Part shown: positions 1-7,348 of the stretch, in pieces
How the letters are laid out: each line of letters opens with the position of its first letter
How positions within the stretch are numbered: position 1 is the stretch's first letter
Origin: Sulfurimonas sp.
GTDB taxonomy: Bacteria; Campylobacterota; Campylobacteria; Campylobacterales; Sulfurimonadaceae
Length of the DNA stretch: 23,754 nt
Reading direction: 5' to 3'
NCBI GenBank assembly: GCA_022712845.1
Contig: JAFLJV010000017.1
Location: forward strand, 1 to 23,754
Notes under the pieces: model-generated
Databases searched by the model: none
What the model saw: the letters and a program-made list of their open reading frames with translations, nothing else
Told to the model about the DNA's origin: nothing
Translations under genes and position numbers: made by a program

Positions 1-411
1 ATCACGATTTGTAAGGATTCCAAGAAGTTTGTTGTGTTCATCAACAACAGGGACACCTGAAATTTTATATTCACTCATAAGTTTTTCAGCATCAGCGAGT
101 ATAGCGTCTGGGTGAACATATATTGGGTCTATAATTATCCCACTTTCACTCTTTTTTACCTTAGTAATTTGTTTGCATTGAGCTTTTATATCCATGTTTT
201 TATGAATAATTCCAATACCACCAAGTCTAGCCATCGCAATTGCAGCTCTATGCTCAGTTACGGTATCCATAGCAGCAGAAACCATAGGTATTTTAAGTGA
301 AATATTTTTTGTTAGTTTACTCTCAAGAGATACTTCTTTTGGAAGCACTTCAGAGTATTGAGGTACTAGTAGTACGTCTTCAAATGTTAATGCTCTTTTG
401 CGAATTTTCAT
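1..411 (-). CDS. guaB: IMP dehydrogenase, N-terminal part (truncated by window edge)
   Basis: Inosine-5'-monophosphate dehydrogenase oxidises IMP to XMP with NAD+, the committed step of guanine nucleotide synthesis in the cytosol. Reading the minus strand from the ATG at 411-409 gives 137 codons that stay open to the window edge, so only the N-terminal part is present. The protein begins [20 protein letters not shown], the typical GuaB start. It continues with [20 protein letters not shown] and [10 protein letters not shown] of the TIM-barrel. From about residue 97 it enters the first CBS domain ([20 protein letters not shown] at the edge). An AAAGGA ribosome binding site lies about 5 nt upstream of the ATG and fixes the start. 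Only about 37 nt separate the start codon from the inverted-repeat element upstream, so its promoter is confined to that gap or lies in the element. In related genomes guaB follows gatA; here the two are about 17 kb apart. Confidence 0.96.
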   Translation of the reverse strand, partial: MKIRKRALTFEDVLLVPQYSEVLPKEVSLESKLTKNISLKIPMVSAAMDTVTEHRAAIAMARLGGIGIIHKNMDIKAQCKQITKVKKSESGIIIDPIYVHPDAILADAEKLMSEYKISGVPVVDEHNKLLGILTNRD

Positions 412-480
412 GATTGTCCTTTTGAGAGTAAAAAGTTTTAATAATTATTAGACTTCTTGCAAAACTCCTTATAGCCTCAG

Positions 481-580
481 AGGAATAAAAAGTGGTAAAA
501 TTGTGCAAAACAAATTTTTATGCCTAGCCATAGCTAAGGATAAAATATTTTTTTGTGCAAGGTTGCCACTTTTTATTCCT
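481..580. repeat. Inner hairpin arm 1 of the inverted-repeat element
   Basis: Perfect 15-bp inverted repeats at 481-495 (AGGAATAAAAAGTGG) and 566-580 form the base of this arm. Pairing continues imperfectly inward (501-510 with 551-560, 516-521 with 540-545) up to a tip at 523-528 / 533-539 with loop CATA at 529-532. The tip 525-536 is the exact reverse complement of 633-644 in the second arm. The octamer TTGTGCAA occurs at 501-508 and 553-560. Confidence 0.65.
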
Positions 581-588
581 CCCGTAGG

Positions 589-687
589 GCACTTTATAGA
601 GAGCTTTACTCAGCGTTAGATAACTCCAACCGTAGCTATGGCTACGCTTGAAAACATCTGCCTTGATTAAAACTCTCTATAAAGTGC
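589..687. repeat. Inner hairpin arm 2 of the inverted-repeat element
   Basis: Perfect 15-bp inverted repeats lie at 589-603 (GCACTTTATAGAGAG) and 673-687. Weaker pairing continues inward (605-608 with 668-671, 610-612 with 664-666, 618-621 with 656-659) to a 6-bp tip at 631-636 / 641-646 with loop TATG at 637-640. This loop is complementary to the CATA loop of arm 1. Position 687 can pair either in this arm or in the outer stem, so the arm abuts the outer stem directly. Confidence 0.6.
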
Positions 688-718
688 TGAGGCTATAAGG
701 AGTTTTGCAAGAAGTCTA

Positions 719-827
719 TTTAATAAATTTGCGGATTATATCTTTTTTGTGGTTAAAAATAAGTAAATTAATTAAACTTATATATAAGATTAGATAAAAT
801 CAAAAAAATTTTTCAAAGAAGTCCTAT
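719..827 (+). promoter_or_regulatory. Probable gltBD promoter region
   Basis: About 109 AT-rich bases lie between the inverted-repeat element and the gltB start. TATAAG at 783-788 and GATAAAAT at 793-800 are the best -10 candidates; no good -35 is visible, which is common in Campylobacterota promoters. The ribosome binding site of gltB is weak (AAAGAAG at 815-821). No convincing sigma-54 or NtrC-like site was found. The role is inferred from position and composition only. Confidence 0.35.
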
Positions 828-3800
828 ATGAAACTAAACTGTTATCCATCTAAAGAGGGTCTTTATGATCCAGAATTTGAACATGATGCTTGTGGTATTG
901 GCTTTGTCGCACATTTAAAAGGTAAAAAATCACATTACGTAGTTAGCAAAGGTTTAGAACTTTTAGCAAACCTTGAGCATCGTGGTGCTGTTGGAGCAGA
1001 GAAAAACTCTGGTGATGGAGCTGGAATACTTACTCAGATGCCAGATAAGTTTATGAGAAGAGTAGCTAAAGAAAAGGGGATAGAGCTTCCTGAATTTGGT
1101 TCTTACGCTGTTGGTGTTGTATTTTTACCTCGTGATCAAAATGCTTATATTGAGTGTAAAAGTATAGTTGAGAGATGTATAGAAGAGTTAGGACAAGAGT
1201 GTTTAGGTTGGAGAAAAGTACCAACTTCAAATGAGTCTCTTGGTGATATGGTAAAGTCAGTAGAACCATATGTTCAGCATGTTTTTGTAAAAAAAGCAGA
1301 TGGAATTGATAGTGATGCATTTGAGAGAAAACTTTTTGTTATTAGAAAATATGCTCAGTCAGTTGTAACAGAGTCTTCAACACAGGGGACAGGCTATTTT
1401 TATATGCCATCAATGTCATATAAAACTATCTCTTATAAAGGTCAGTTGATAACAGAACAACTTCCTTTATACTTTGCAGATTTAGGAGATAAAGATTTTG
1501 AATCAGCACTAGCTTTAGTTCACAGCAGATTTTCAACAAACACTTTTCCATCTTGGCCATTAGCACAACCATTTAGATATATCGCACACAATGGAGAAAT
1601 AAATACTCTTAGAGGAAATATCAACTGGATGAAAGCAAGAAAATCTTTGCTTAAATCTAAACTCTTTAGTGACGATGAACTTAATAAAATATATCCATAC
1701 CTAATAAATGAAGATAAAGGTAGTGATAGCTCTGTTTTAGATAATGTTATAGAACTTCTTACACTAGCAGGTCGCCCACTTCCTCATGTTATGATGATGA
1801 TGATTCCAGAAGCGTGGCGTGATGAAGAGATGGATGAAAATAGAAAAGCTTTTTATGAATATCATGCAACATTTATGGAGCCTTGGGATGGTCCAGCTTC
1901 TGTTGCTTTTACTGATGGTAAGTTTATAGGTGCAACACTAGATAGAAATGGTCTTCGTCCATCAAGATACTCACTTACAAAAGATGATATTTTAGTTATG
2001 GCTTCAGAGCAGGGTGCATTAGAATTCCCAAGTGAGGATATAGTTTTAAAAGGTAGACTTCAACCTGGAAAAATGTTTCTAGCTGATTTAGAAAATGGTA
2101 AAATAATTACTGATGGTGAGATAAAAGCTGAAATATCTGGAGCATATCCATATAAAGAGTGGTTAGAAAATCAAAAAATAAATTTAGATGATTTACCATT
2201 AAATAGAGAAGTTAAACAACCAAATAGCAAGACTATCTTACAAAGACAAAAGTGTTATGGATATACACAAGAGGATTTAAAAACTATTTTAACTCCAATG
2301 GCTAATGATGCTTATGAAGCAACTGGTTCTATGGGTAATGATGCTGCACTTGCTGTTTTATCTCATAAATCTATAAACTTATACAACTATTTTCATCAAC
2401 TATTTGCTCAAGTAACAAACCCACCAATTGACCCGATTCGTGAAGAGTCTGTTATGAGTCTTACTGCGTACATAGGTTCACAAGGAAATCTTTTTCAAGA
2501 GGTAGATGAAAAAAGAAACTTCATTAAACTTACAACACCAGTGCTTACAAATGTGCAGCTTGAAAAACTAAGAGGTGTTAGTAAATTTAATTTTAAAGCA
2601 AAAACAATAAGTATCCTTTTTGATGCGAAAAAACAAGGTTCTATGGAAGAGTCACTTGAACTTGTTAAAAATGAAGCAAGTTCTGCTGTTGAAGAGGGTT
2701 ATCAAGTTATTATCCTCTCAACTCGTGGTGTCTCTAAAACTAAGGCAGCTATCCCTACACTTTTAGCTACAAGTGCTGTTCACCATCACCTGATTGCAAA
2801 AGGTATTAGAACAAGTTGTGGTTTAGTTATAGAGAGTGCAGAGGTAAGAGAGATTCATCATTTTGCAACTCTTATAGGTTATGGTGCAAATGCAATTAAT
2901 CCTTTCTTGGCATTTGAGAGTATAGAAGATATGAGAAAAAGAAAGCTTATAAATGAAGATCTTACTCATGAGAGAGCTGTACAAAATTATATCACTGCTA
3001 TTGGTAAAGGTATCTATAAAATTATGTCTAAGATGGGTATCTCAACTATCCGTTCATATACTGGTGCTCAGATCTTTGAAGCGGTTGGTTTAGGTGATGA
3101 ATTAGTAGATAAGTACTTTCATGGAACTCCATCAAGACTTGGTGGTATAGATATAGAAACTTTAGAGATTGAGACACTTATATGTCATGGTGTAGCATAT
3201 CCTGAAACTACTGTAGAAGCAAGTGACTTGGGTGTTGGTGGTCAGTATGCTTATAGACAAAGAGGTGAAAATCATCTTTTTTCTCCTGAGACTATATTTT
3301 TACTTCAACAAGCTACTAAAAATGATAACTACGCAACATTTAAACAATATACAAAGATTATCAATGAGCCAAATGAAGATTTTATAACTCTTAGAAGTCT
3401 GCTTGATTTTACAAAACAACAACCTATAGACATTGATGAGGTTGAGCCTGTAGAAGAGATTATGAAAAGATTTGCAACAGGTGCTATGAGTTATGGTTCT
3501 ATTTCTGAAGAAGCTCATACAACTTTAGCTATCGCAATGAATAGTATTGGTGCTAAATCAAACACTGGTGAAGGTGGAGAAAATCCTAATAGATTTGGAA
3601 CAAATAAAAATTCTAAAATCAAACAAGTTGCATCTGGAAGATTTGGTGTAACAGCAAACTACCTTGTAAATGCAGAAGAGATACAGATAAAATTAGCTCA
3701 AGGTGCAAAACCAGGTGAGGGGGGACAACTTCCAGGACATAAAGTTGATGAAATTATTGGTGCTACAAGACACTCAACTCCAGGTGTTGGACTTATATCT

Positions 3801-5360
3801 CCACCTCCTCATCATGATATTTATAGTATAGAGGATTTAAAACAACTTATACATGACCTTAAAAATGCAAATAAAGATGCAAGAATCAACACTAAACTAG
3901 TTTCAGAAGTTGGTGTTGGAACTATTGCCGCGGGTGTTGCAAAAGCTCACTCAGATGTTGTACTTATCTCTGGTTTTGATGGCGGAACTGGAGCATCTCC
4001 ACAAACTTCTATCAAACATGCTGGACTTCCTTGGGAACTTGGACTTGCAGAGACACATCAAACTCTAGTTAAAAATGGTCTTCGAGGAAGAATAGTTGTT
4101 CAAACTGATGGACAACTTCGAACTGGTAGAGACTTTGCTATTGCAACTCTACTTGGTGCGGAAGAGTGGGGAATTGCTACTAGTGCTCTTGTAGTTGAGG
4201 GTTGTATTATGATGAGAAAATGTCATCTAAATACTTGTCCTGTTGGGATAGCTACTCAAGATAAAGATTTAAGAGCTAAGTACACAGGTAAGCCTGAACA
4301 TATTGTTAATTTTGTTAGATTTTTAGCAACTGACTTAAGAGAGATTATGGCTGAGCTTGGTTTTAAAACTATCAATGAAATGGTTGGTAGAGTTGATAAA
4401 CTTAAAGCAAAAGAGGGAATCAATCACTATAAAGCTAAACATCTTCAACTAGATAAACTTCTTCATAAAATGTATGTTAGAAGTGAAGACACTTCATATA
4501 AAACTATGGATCAAGATCACGGTATTGATACTACTCTTGATAATGAGCTGATTAAATTAGCAAAAGTTGCAATAAGTAAAAAAACTCCTATAAAAGAGAA
4601 AATTAAACTTAGAAACATCAATAGAACAGTTGGAACTATGCTTTCATCTGCTATGACAAAAAAATATGGTGAAGCTGGACTGCCTGAAGATACTATCTAC
4701 TTTAAAGCAGATGGTAGTGCAGGACAAAGTTTTGGTGCATTTGTAAATAGTGGAATCACTTTTGAGGTAGAGGGTGATGCAAATGATTACTTTGGAAAAG
4801 GTTTATGTGGTGGTAAACTGATTCTTTACGCTCCAAAAAACGCAACTTATGAGGCAAACAGAACTACTATCTTAGGTAATGTTGCTTTTTATGGTGCTAC
4901 AAGTGGTGAGTCTTATATCTATGGTCAAGCTGGCGAGAGATTTTGTGTAAGAAATAGTGGTGCAAAAGTTGTTGTTGGTAGCATAGGAGATCACGGTTGT
5001 GAGTATATGACTGGTGGTAGAGTTGTTATACTTGGTGAGATTGGTAAAAACTTTGGAGCTGGTATGAGTGGTGGTATCTCTTATATTTTTGATGAGAAAA
5101 AAACTGCAGTTGTTAGAATCAACAAAGGTATGGTTGATTTAGATGCTATTGAGACTGATGAAGATGAGTTAGAAGTAAAAACTATGATAGAAAATTATAT
5201 AAAATATACTAATTCAGATGAAGCGCGTAAGATTTTAAAAGATTGGAAAAAGAACAAATCTAAATTTATTAAAGTTATGCCAAAAGATTACAAAAGAGTA
5301 CTTGCACAGAAAAAAAGAGTTAAAGATGAGCAAGATGTTACAGCGCATCTAAGCGCCTAA
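828..5360 (+). CDS. gltB: Glutamate synthase (NADPH), large subunit
   Basis: The alpha subunit of GOGAT releases ammonia from glutamine and adds it to 2-oxoglutarate, giving two glutamates; GltD supplies the electrons. The 1510-aa length is normal for the family. A short propeptide (residues 1-21) precedes Cys22 in DACGIGFVAHL; that Cys is the expected N-terminal nucleophile after processing. The class II amidotransferase domain covers about 22-430 (AHNGEIN near 254, DRNGLRPSRY from 372). A central domain follows, then the FMN-binding synthase domain at about 830-1200 (GEGGENPNRFG, KPGEGGQLPGHKV, SGFDGGTGASPQTS). Cys1126, Cys1132 and Cys1137 (CX5CX4C) would bind the 3Fe-4S cluster. The C-terminal GXGXG beta-helix runs from about 1263 to 1430. 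gltD starts 13 nt downstream, so they form an operon. All key residues are present and nothing looks degraded. Confidence 0.98.
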   Translation: MKLNCYPSKEGLYDPEFEHDACGIGFVAHLKGKKSHYVVSKGLELLANLEHRGAVGAEKNSGDGAGILTQMPDKFMRRVAKEKGIELPEFGSYAVGVVFLPRDQNAYIECKSIVERCIEELGQECLGWRKVPTSNESLGDMVKSVEPYVQHVFVKKADGIDSDAFERKLFVIRKYAQSVVTESSTQGTGYFYMPSMSYKTISYKGQLITEQLPLYFADLGDKDFESALALVHSRFSTNTFPSWPLAQPFRYIAHNGEINTLRGNINWMKARKSLLKSKLFSDDELNKIYPYLINEDKGSDSSVLDNVIELLTLAGRPLPHVMMMMIPEAWRDEEMDENRKAFYEYHATFMEPWDGPASVAFTDGKFIGATLDRNGLRPSRYSLTKDDILVMASEQGALEFPSEDIVLKGRLQPGKMFLADLENGKIITDGEIKAEISGAYPYKEWLENQKINLDDLPLNREVKQPNSKTILQRQKCYGYTQEDLKTILTPMANDAYEATGSMGNDAALAVLSHKSINLYNYFHQLFAQVTNPPIDPIREESVMSLTAYIGSQGNLFQEVDEKRNFIKLTTPVLTNVQLEKLRGVSKFNFKAKTISILFDAKKQGSMEESLELVKNEASSAVEEGYQVIILSTRGVSKTKAAIPTLLATSAVHHHLIAKGIRTSCGLVIESAEVREIHHFATLIGYGANAINPFLAFESIEDMRKRKLINEDLTHERAVQNYITAIGKGIYKIMSKMGISTIRSYTGAQIFEAVGLGDELVDKYFHGTPSRLGGIDIETLEIETLICHGVAYPETTVEASDLGVGGQYAYRQRGENHLFSPETIFLLQQATKNDNYATFKQYTKIINEPNEDFITLRSLLDFTKQQPIDIDEVEPVEEIMKRFATGAMSYGSISEEAHTTLAIAMNSIGAKSNTGEGGENPNRFGTNKNSKIKQVASGRFGVTANYLVNAEEIQIKLAQGAKPGEGGQLPGHKVDEIIGATRHSTPGVGLISPPPHHDIYSIEDLKQLIHDLKNANKDARINTKLVSEVGVGTIAAGVAKAHSDVVLISGFDGGTGASPQTSIKHAGLPWELGLAETHQTLVKNGLRGRIVVQTDGQLRTGRDFAIATLLGAEEWGIATSALVVEGCIMMRKCHLNTCPVGIATQDKDLRAKYTGKPEHIVNFVRFLATDLREIMAELGFKTINEMVGRVDKLKAKEGINHYKAKHLQLDKLLHKMYVRSEDTSYKTMDQDHGIDTTLDNELIKLAKVAISKKTPIKEKIKLRNINRTVGTMLSSAMTKKYGEAGLPEDTIYFKADGSAGQSFGAFVNSGITFEVEGDANDYFGKGLCGGKLILYAPKNATYEANRTTILGNVAFYGATSGESYIYGQAGERFCVRNSGAKVVVGSIGDHGCEYMTGGRVVILGEIGKNFGAGMSGGISYIFDEKKTAVVRINKGMVDLDAIETDEDELEVKTMIENYIKYTNSDEARKILKDWKKNKSKFIKVMPKDYKRVLAQKKRVKDEQDVTAHLSA

Positions 5361-5373
5361 GTGGAGTTGGAAT

Positions 5374-6834
5374 ATGGGAAAAATTACAGGATTTAAAGAT
5401 TACGAGAGAAAAAATTTTACGTTAGCACCAGTTGTTGATAGAATTAAACATTATAACGAGTTTATAACACCCTTAAAAGATGAAGAGATGGAACTTCAAG
5501 GTGCAAGATGTATGGATTGTGGAGTTCCATTTTGTCACTCGAACTATGGTTGCCCAGTTGGTAACTTGATTCCTCAGTTTAACGATCAAGTTTATCGTGG
5601 AGAGTGGGAGAGCGCTTTTAAAACTTTAATGAGTACAAACAATTTTCCAGAGTTTACTGGTCGTGTTTGTCCTGCTCCATGTGAGACTGCATGTGTTCTT
5701 GGTATGCATGAAACATCGGTAGGGATTAAAAATATAGAGTACTCTATTATAGAAAAAGCGTATAAAAAAGGTTGGATGAAACCACAGATGCCTAAAAAGC
5801 TAACAGATAAAAATGTTGCAGTTATAGGAAGTGGACCTGCTGGGCTCTCAGTAGCAAATCAGCTAAATAAAGCAGGGCATAATGTAACTGTTTATGAAAA
5901 AGATAGCAGAATAGGTGGTCTTGTAAGATATGGTATACCTAATTATAAGTTAGATAAAAAAGATGTAGTTCAAAGAAGAGTTGACCTTATGAATCAAGAG
6001 GGTGTTAGGTTTATTACCGATGCAAATATTGGCGCTGATGTTCCACTGAGTGAGATTCAAAAACTAAATGATGCAGTTATTATAACTACAGGTGCTGGAA
6101 ACCCAAGAGATTTACCGATAGAAAATAGAGATGCTTCGAACATTCACTTTGCAATGGAGTTTTTATCTCAAAGTAACTCAAGAGTAGAGGGTGAAGTATT
6201 TGCTGAAGATAAAAATATCTTAGCTAAAAATAAACATGTTGTTATTGTTGGTGGTGGAGATACAGGAAGTGACTGTGTTGGAAACTCTATCCGTCAAGGA
6301 GCTGCAAGTGTAACTCAGATAGAGTTAATGCCAAAAGCACCAGATGAGAGAACTGATGATATGCCATGGCCAACTTACCCAAGAGTATTTAAACTCTCAA
6401 CTTCTCAAGCTGAGGGTTGTGCAATGGACTTTAATGTGCTTTCAAAATCATTTATAAAAGATGATAAGGGTAATGTTACAGGAATCAACTGTGCAAAAAT
6501 TGAGTGGAGTGGTAGAGATTTTAAAGAGATAAAAGGAAGTGAGTTTGTTTTAAAAGCTGATTTAGTTCTTTTAGCTATGGGATTTTTAGGACCACTTCAA
6601 GATGATGTTATCAAAGAGTTAACTCTTGATACTGATGAGAGAAGTAACATAAAAACAAAAGGGTATGCAACTTCAGTTGATGGCGTATTTAGTGCTGGAG
6701 ATTGCCGTAGAGGACAATCTTTAGTAGTATGGGCAATCAATGAAGGTCGTGAGTGTGCTAGAGAAGTTGATGAGTACTTAACAAACTCAAAAACTATGTT
6801 AAATGCAAAAAGTAAATCTCTTTACGAGCTTTAA
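5374..6834 (+). CDS. gltD: Glutamate synthase (NADPH), small subunit
   Basis: The beta subunit of GOGAT oxidises NADPH on FAD and passes electrons through 4Fe-4S clusters to GltB. The 486-aa product is of usual length. N-terminal cysteines for the clusters are visible: Cys46, 49, 54 and 60 (CMDCGVPFCHSNYGC) and Cys99, 103 and 107 (CPAPCETAC). The FAD-binding Rossmann motif GSGPAG is at 152-157, the NADPH-binding GGGDTG at 293-298, and the second FAD motif SAGDCRRG at 440-447. The ATG start has GGAG at 5363-5366 with 7 nt spacing, right after the gltB stop, so translation of the two subunits is probably coordinated. The gene ends 9 nt from the convergent small gene, with no clear terminator hairpin between them. 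Confidence 0.98.
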   Translation: MGKITGFKDYERKNFTLAPVVDRIKHYNEFITPLKDEEMELQGARCMDCGVPFCHSNYGCPVGNLIPQFNDQVYRGEWESAFKTLMSTNNFPEFTGRVCPAPCETACVLGMHETSVGIKNIEYSIIEKAYKKGWMKPQMPKKLTDKNVAVIGSGPAGLSVANQLNKAGHNVTVYEKDSRIGGLVRYGIPNYKLDKKDVVQRRVDLMNQEGVRFITDANIGADVPLSEIQKLNDAVIITTGAGNPRDLPIENRDASNIHFAMEFLSQSNSRVEGEVFAEDKNILAKNKHVVIVGGGDTGSDCVGNSIRQGAASVTQIELMPKAPDERTDDMPWPTYPRVFKLSTSQAEGCAMDFNVLSKSFIKDDKGNVTGINCAKIEWSGRDFKEIKGSEFVLKADLVLLAMGFLGPLQDDVIKELTLDTDERSNIKTKGYATSVDGVFSAGDCRRGQSLVVWAINEGRECAREVDEYLTNSKTMLNAKSKSLYEL

Positions 6835-6843
6835 TTTTTAAAT

Positions 6844-7098
6844 CTAAATTTCGTTACTCTTCCAAGCATTAATTGCATCAGGAAGAGTCTCAAAATTATT
6901 CACTTTTCCTATGATAAAAATCTCATCTAAAACATAACAACAAATATTTCCATTTTGTTCCAGTAAAAATAAAGCACATTCTTCATCTCTAATATCTTTT
7001 GATATAACTCTCATACCATCAACTGAATCATTTATATCTGGAATATCGTCATACTCAACATTTAGTAGTTGTTTTCCATCACTTGTATATGCAGCCAT
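6844..7098 (-). CDS. Small acidic protein of unknown function
   Basis: I do not recognise this 84-aa protein. It begins MAAYTSDGKQLLNVEYDD and is rich in Asp and Glu, with no signal peptide or membrane segment, so a soluble cytosolic protein is likely. The middle alternates hydrophobic stretches (CALFLLEQNG, CCYVLDEIFIIGKV) like beta-strands. The C-terminus (LPDAINAWKS) looks helical. The two adjacent cysteines, Cys53-Cys54, are the only other eye-catching residues. The start is supported by AGAGG at 7105-7109, 6 nt before the ATG. It is convergent with gltD and divergent from the fad operon, so it is probably transcribed alone from the AT-rich region at 7099-7348. Reality as a gene is supported by the ribosome binding site and balanced composition; function is unknown. 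Confidence 0.7.
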   Translation of the reverse strand: MAAYTSDGKQLLNVEYDDIPDINDSVDGMRVISKDIRDEECALFLLEQNGNICCYVLDEIFIIGKVNNFETLPDAINAWKSNEI

Positions 7099-7231
7099 TT
7101 TTAGCCTCTTTAAAACATGATTTTATTTATAGGATTTAATTATACATAAAAAGTTATATTTATATCAAATAAATCAAAAGTTGTATTTTTATAAAATAAT
7201 ATTAATTTATATCATTAATTTTATAATAAGT

Positions 7232-7274
7232 AAAAAACTGGTGTAATAGTACTAATAATCAGTACCGTTTTTTT
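7232..7274 (+). promoter_or_regulatory. Imperfect hairpin with T-run upstream of the fad operon (operator or terminator)
   Basis: AAAAAAC-T-GGT (7232-7242) can pair with ACC-GTTTTTT (7264-7273) apart from one bulged T, and a run of seven T follows the stem on the plus strand. Inside it, GTACT (7249-7253) and AGTAC (7261-7265) form a second, alternative inverted repeat. The site lies 75-117 nt upstream of the fadD start. It could stop read-through transcription coming from gltBD, or be a repressor operator. The evidence is symmetry and position only. Confidence 0.3.
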
Positions 7275-7348
7275 AATTAAATTGTGGTAATATATTATTT
7301 CACATACAGTAACAGTTAGACTCTTTAGAATTTTTTAGGAGGTTATCG
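7275..7348 (+). promoter_or_regulatory. Probable fad operon promoter and strong ribosome binding site
   Basis: A TATATTAT stretch at 7291-7298 is the best -10 candidate, about 50 nt before the first ATG, with T-rich sequence but no clear -35 upstream. A perfect AGGAGG sits at 7337-7342, six nt before the ATG at 7349, the strongest ribosome binding site in the window. This fixes the fadD start and suggests efficient translation of the operon's first gene. Confidence 0.4.

Larger units (their letters stand above)
449..718. repeat. 270-bp inverted-repeat element, MITE-like, three-way-junction fold
   Basis: Positions 449-480 and 687-718 are perfect 32-bp inverted repeats with outer end TAGACTTCTTGCAAAA. 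The interior has no coding capacity and is filled by two further inverted repeats, so one strand can fold into a long stem carrying two arms. Possible target duplications are TA (449-450 and 717-718, indistinguishable from extending the inverted repeat) or ATT (447-449 and 718-720). Long perfect ends, no ORF and insertion in an intergenic region fit a non-autonomous transposon (MITE). The TTGCAAAA in the ends is reminiscent of some IS5-group termini, which is only a hint from memory. A structured RNA or a dispersed palindromic repeat is the alternative. The structure is seen directly; mobility is inferred. Confidence 0.7.

Noticed and set aside
112..300. Open frame on the plus strand opposite guaB
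   Set aside because: guaB reads cleanly on the minus strand here with clear IMP dehydrogenase motifs.
561..573. Possible sigma-54 promoter on the minus strand (TGGCA...TTGCA)
   Set aside because: The GG and GC elements are 7 nt apart instead of the required 10.
7236..7242. AACTGGT resembling a half-site for the E. coli FadR operator
   Set aside because: Only one half matches; the expected ACCAG counterpart is missing, and FadR is not typical of this lineage. A 7-mer match by chance is likely.
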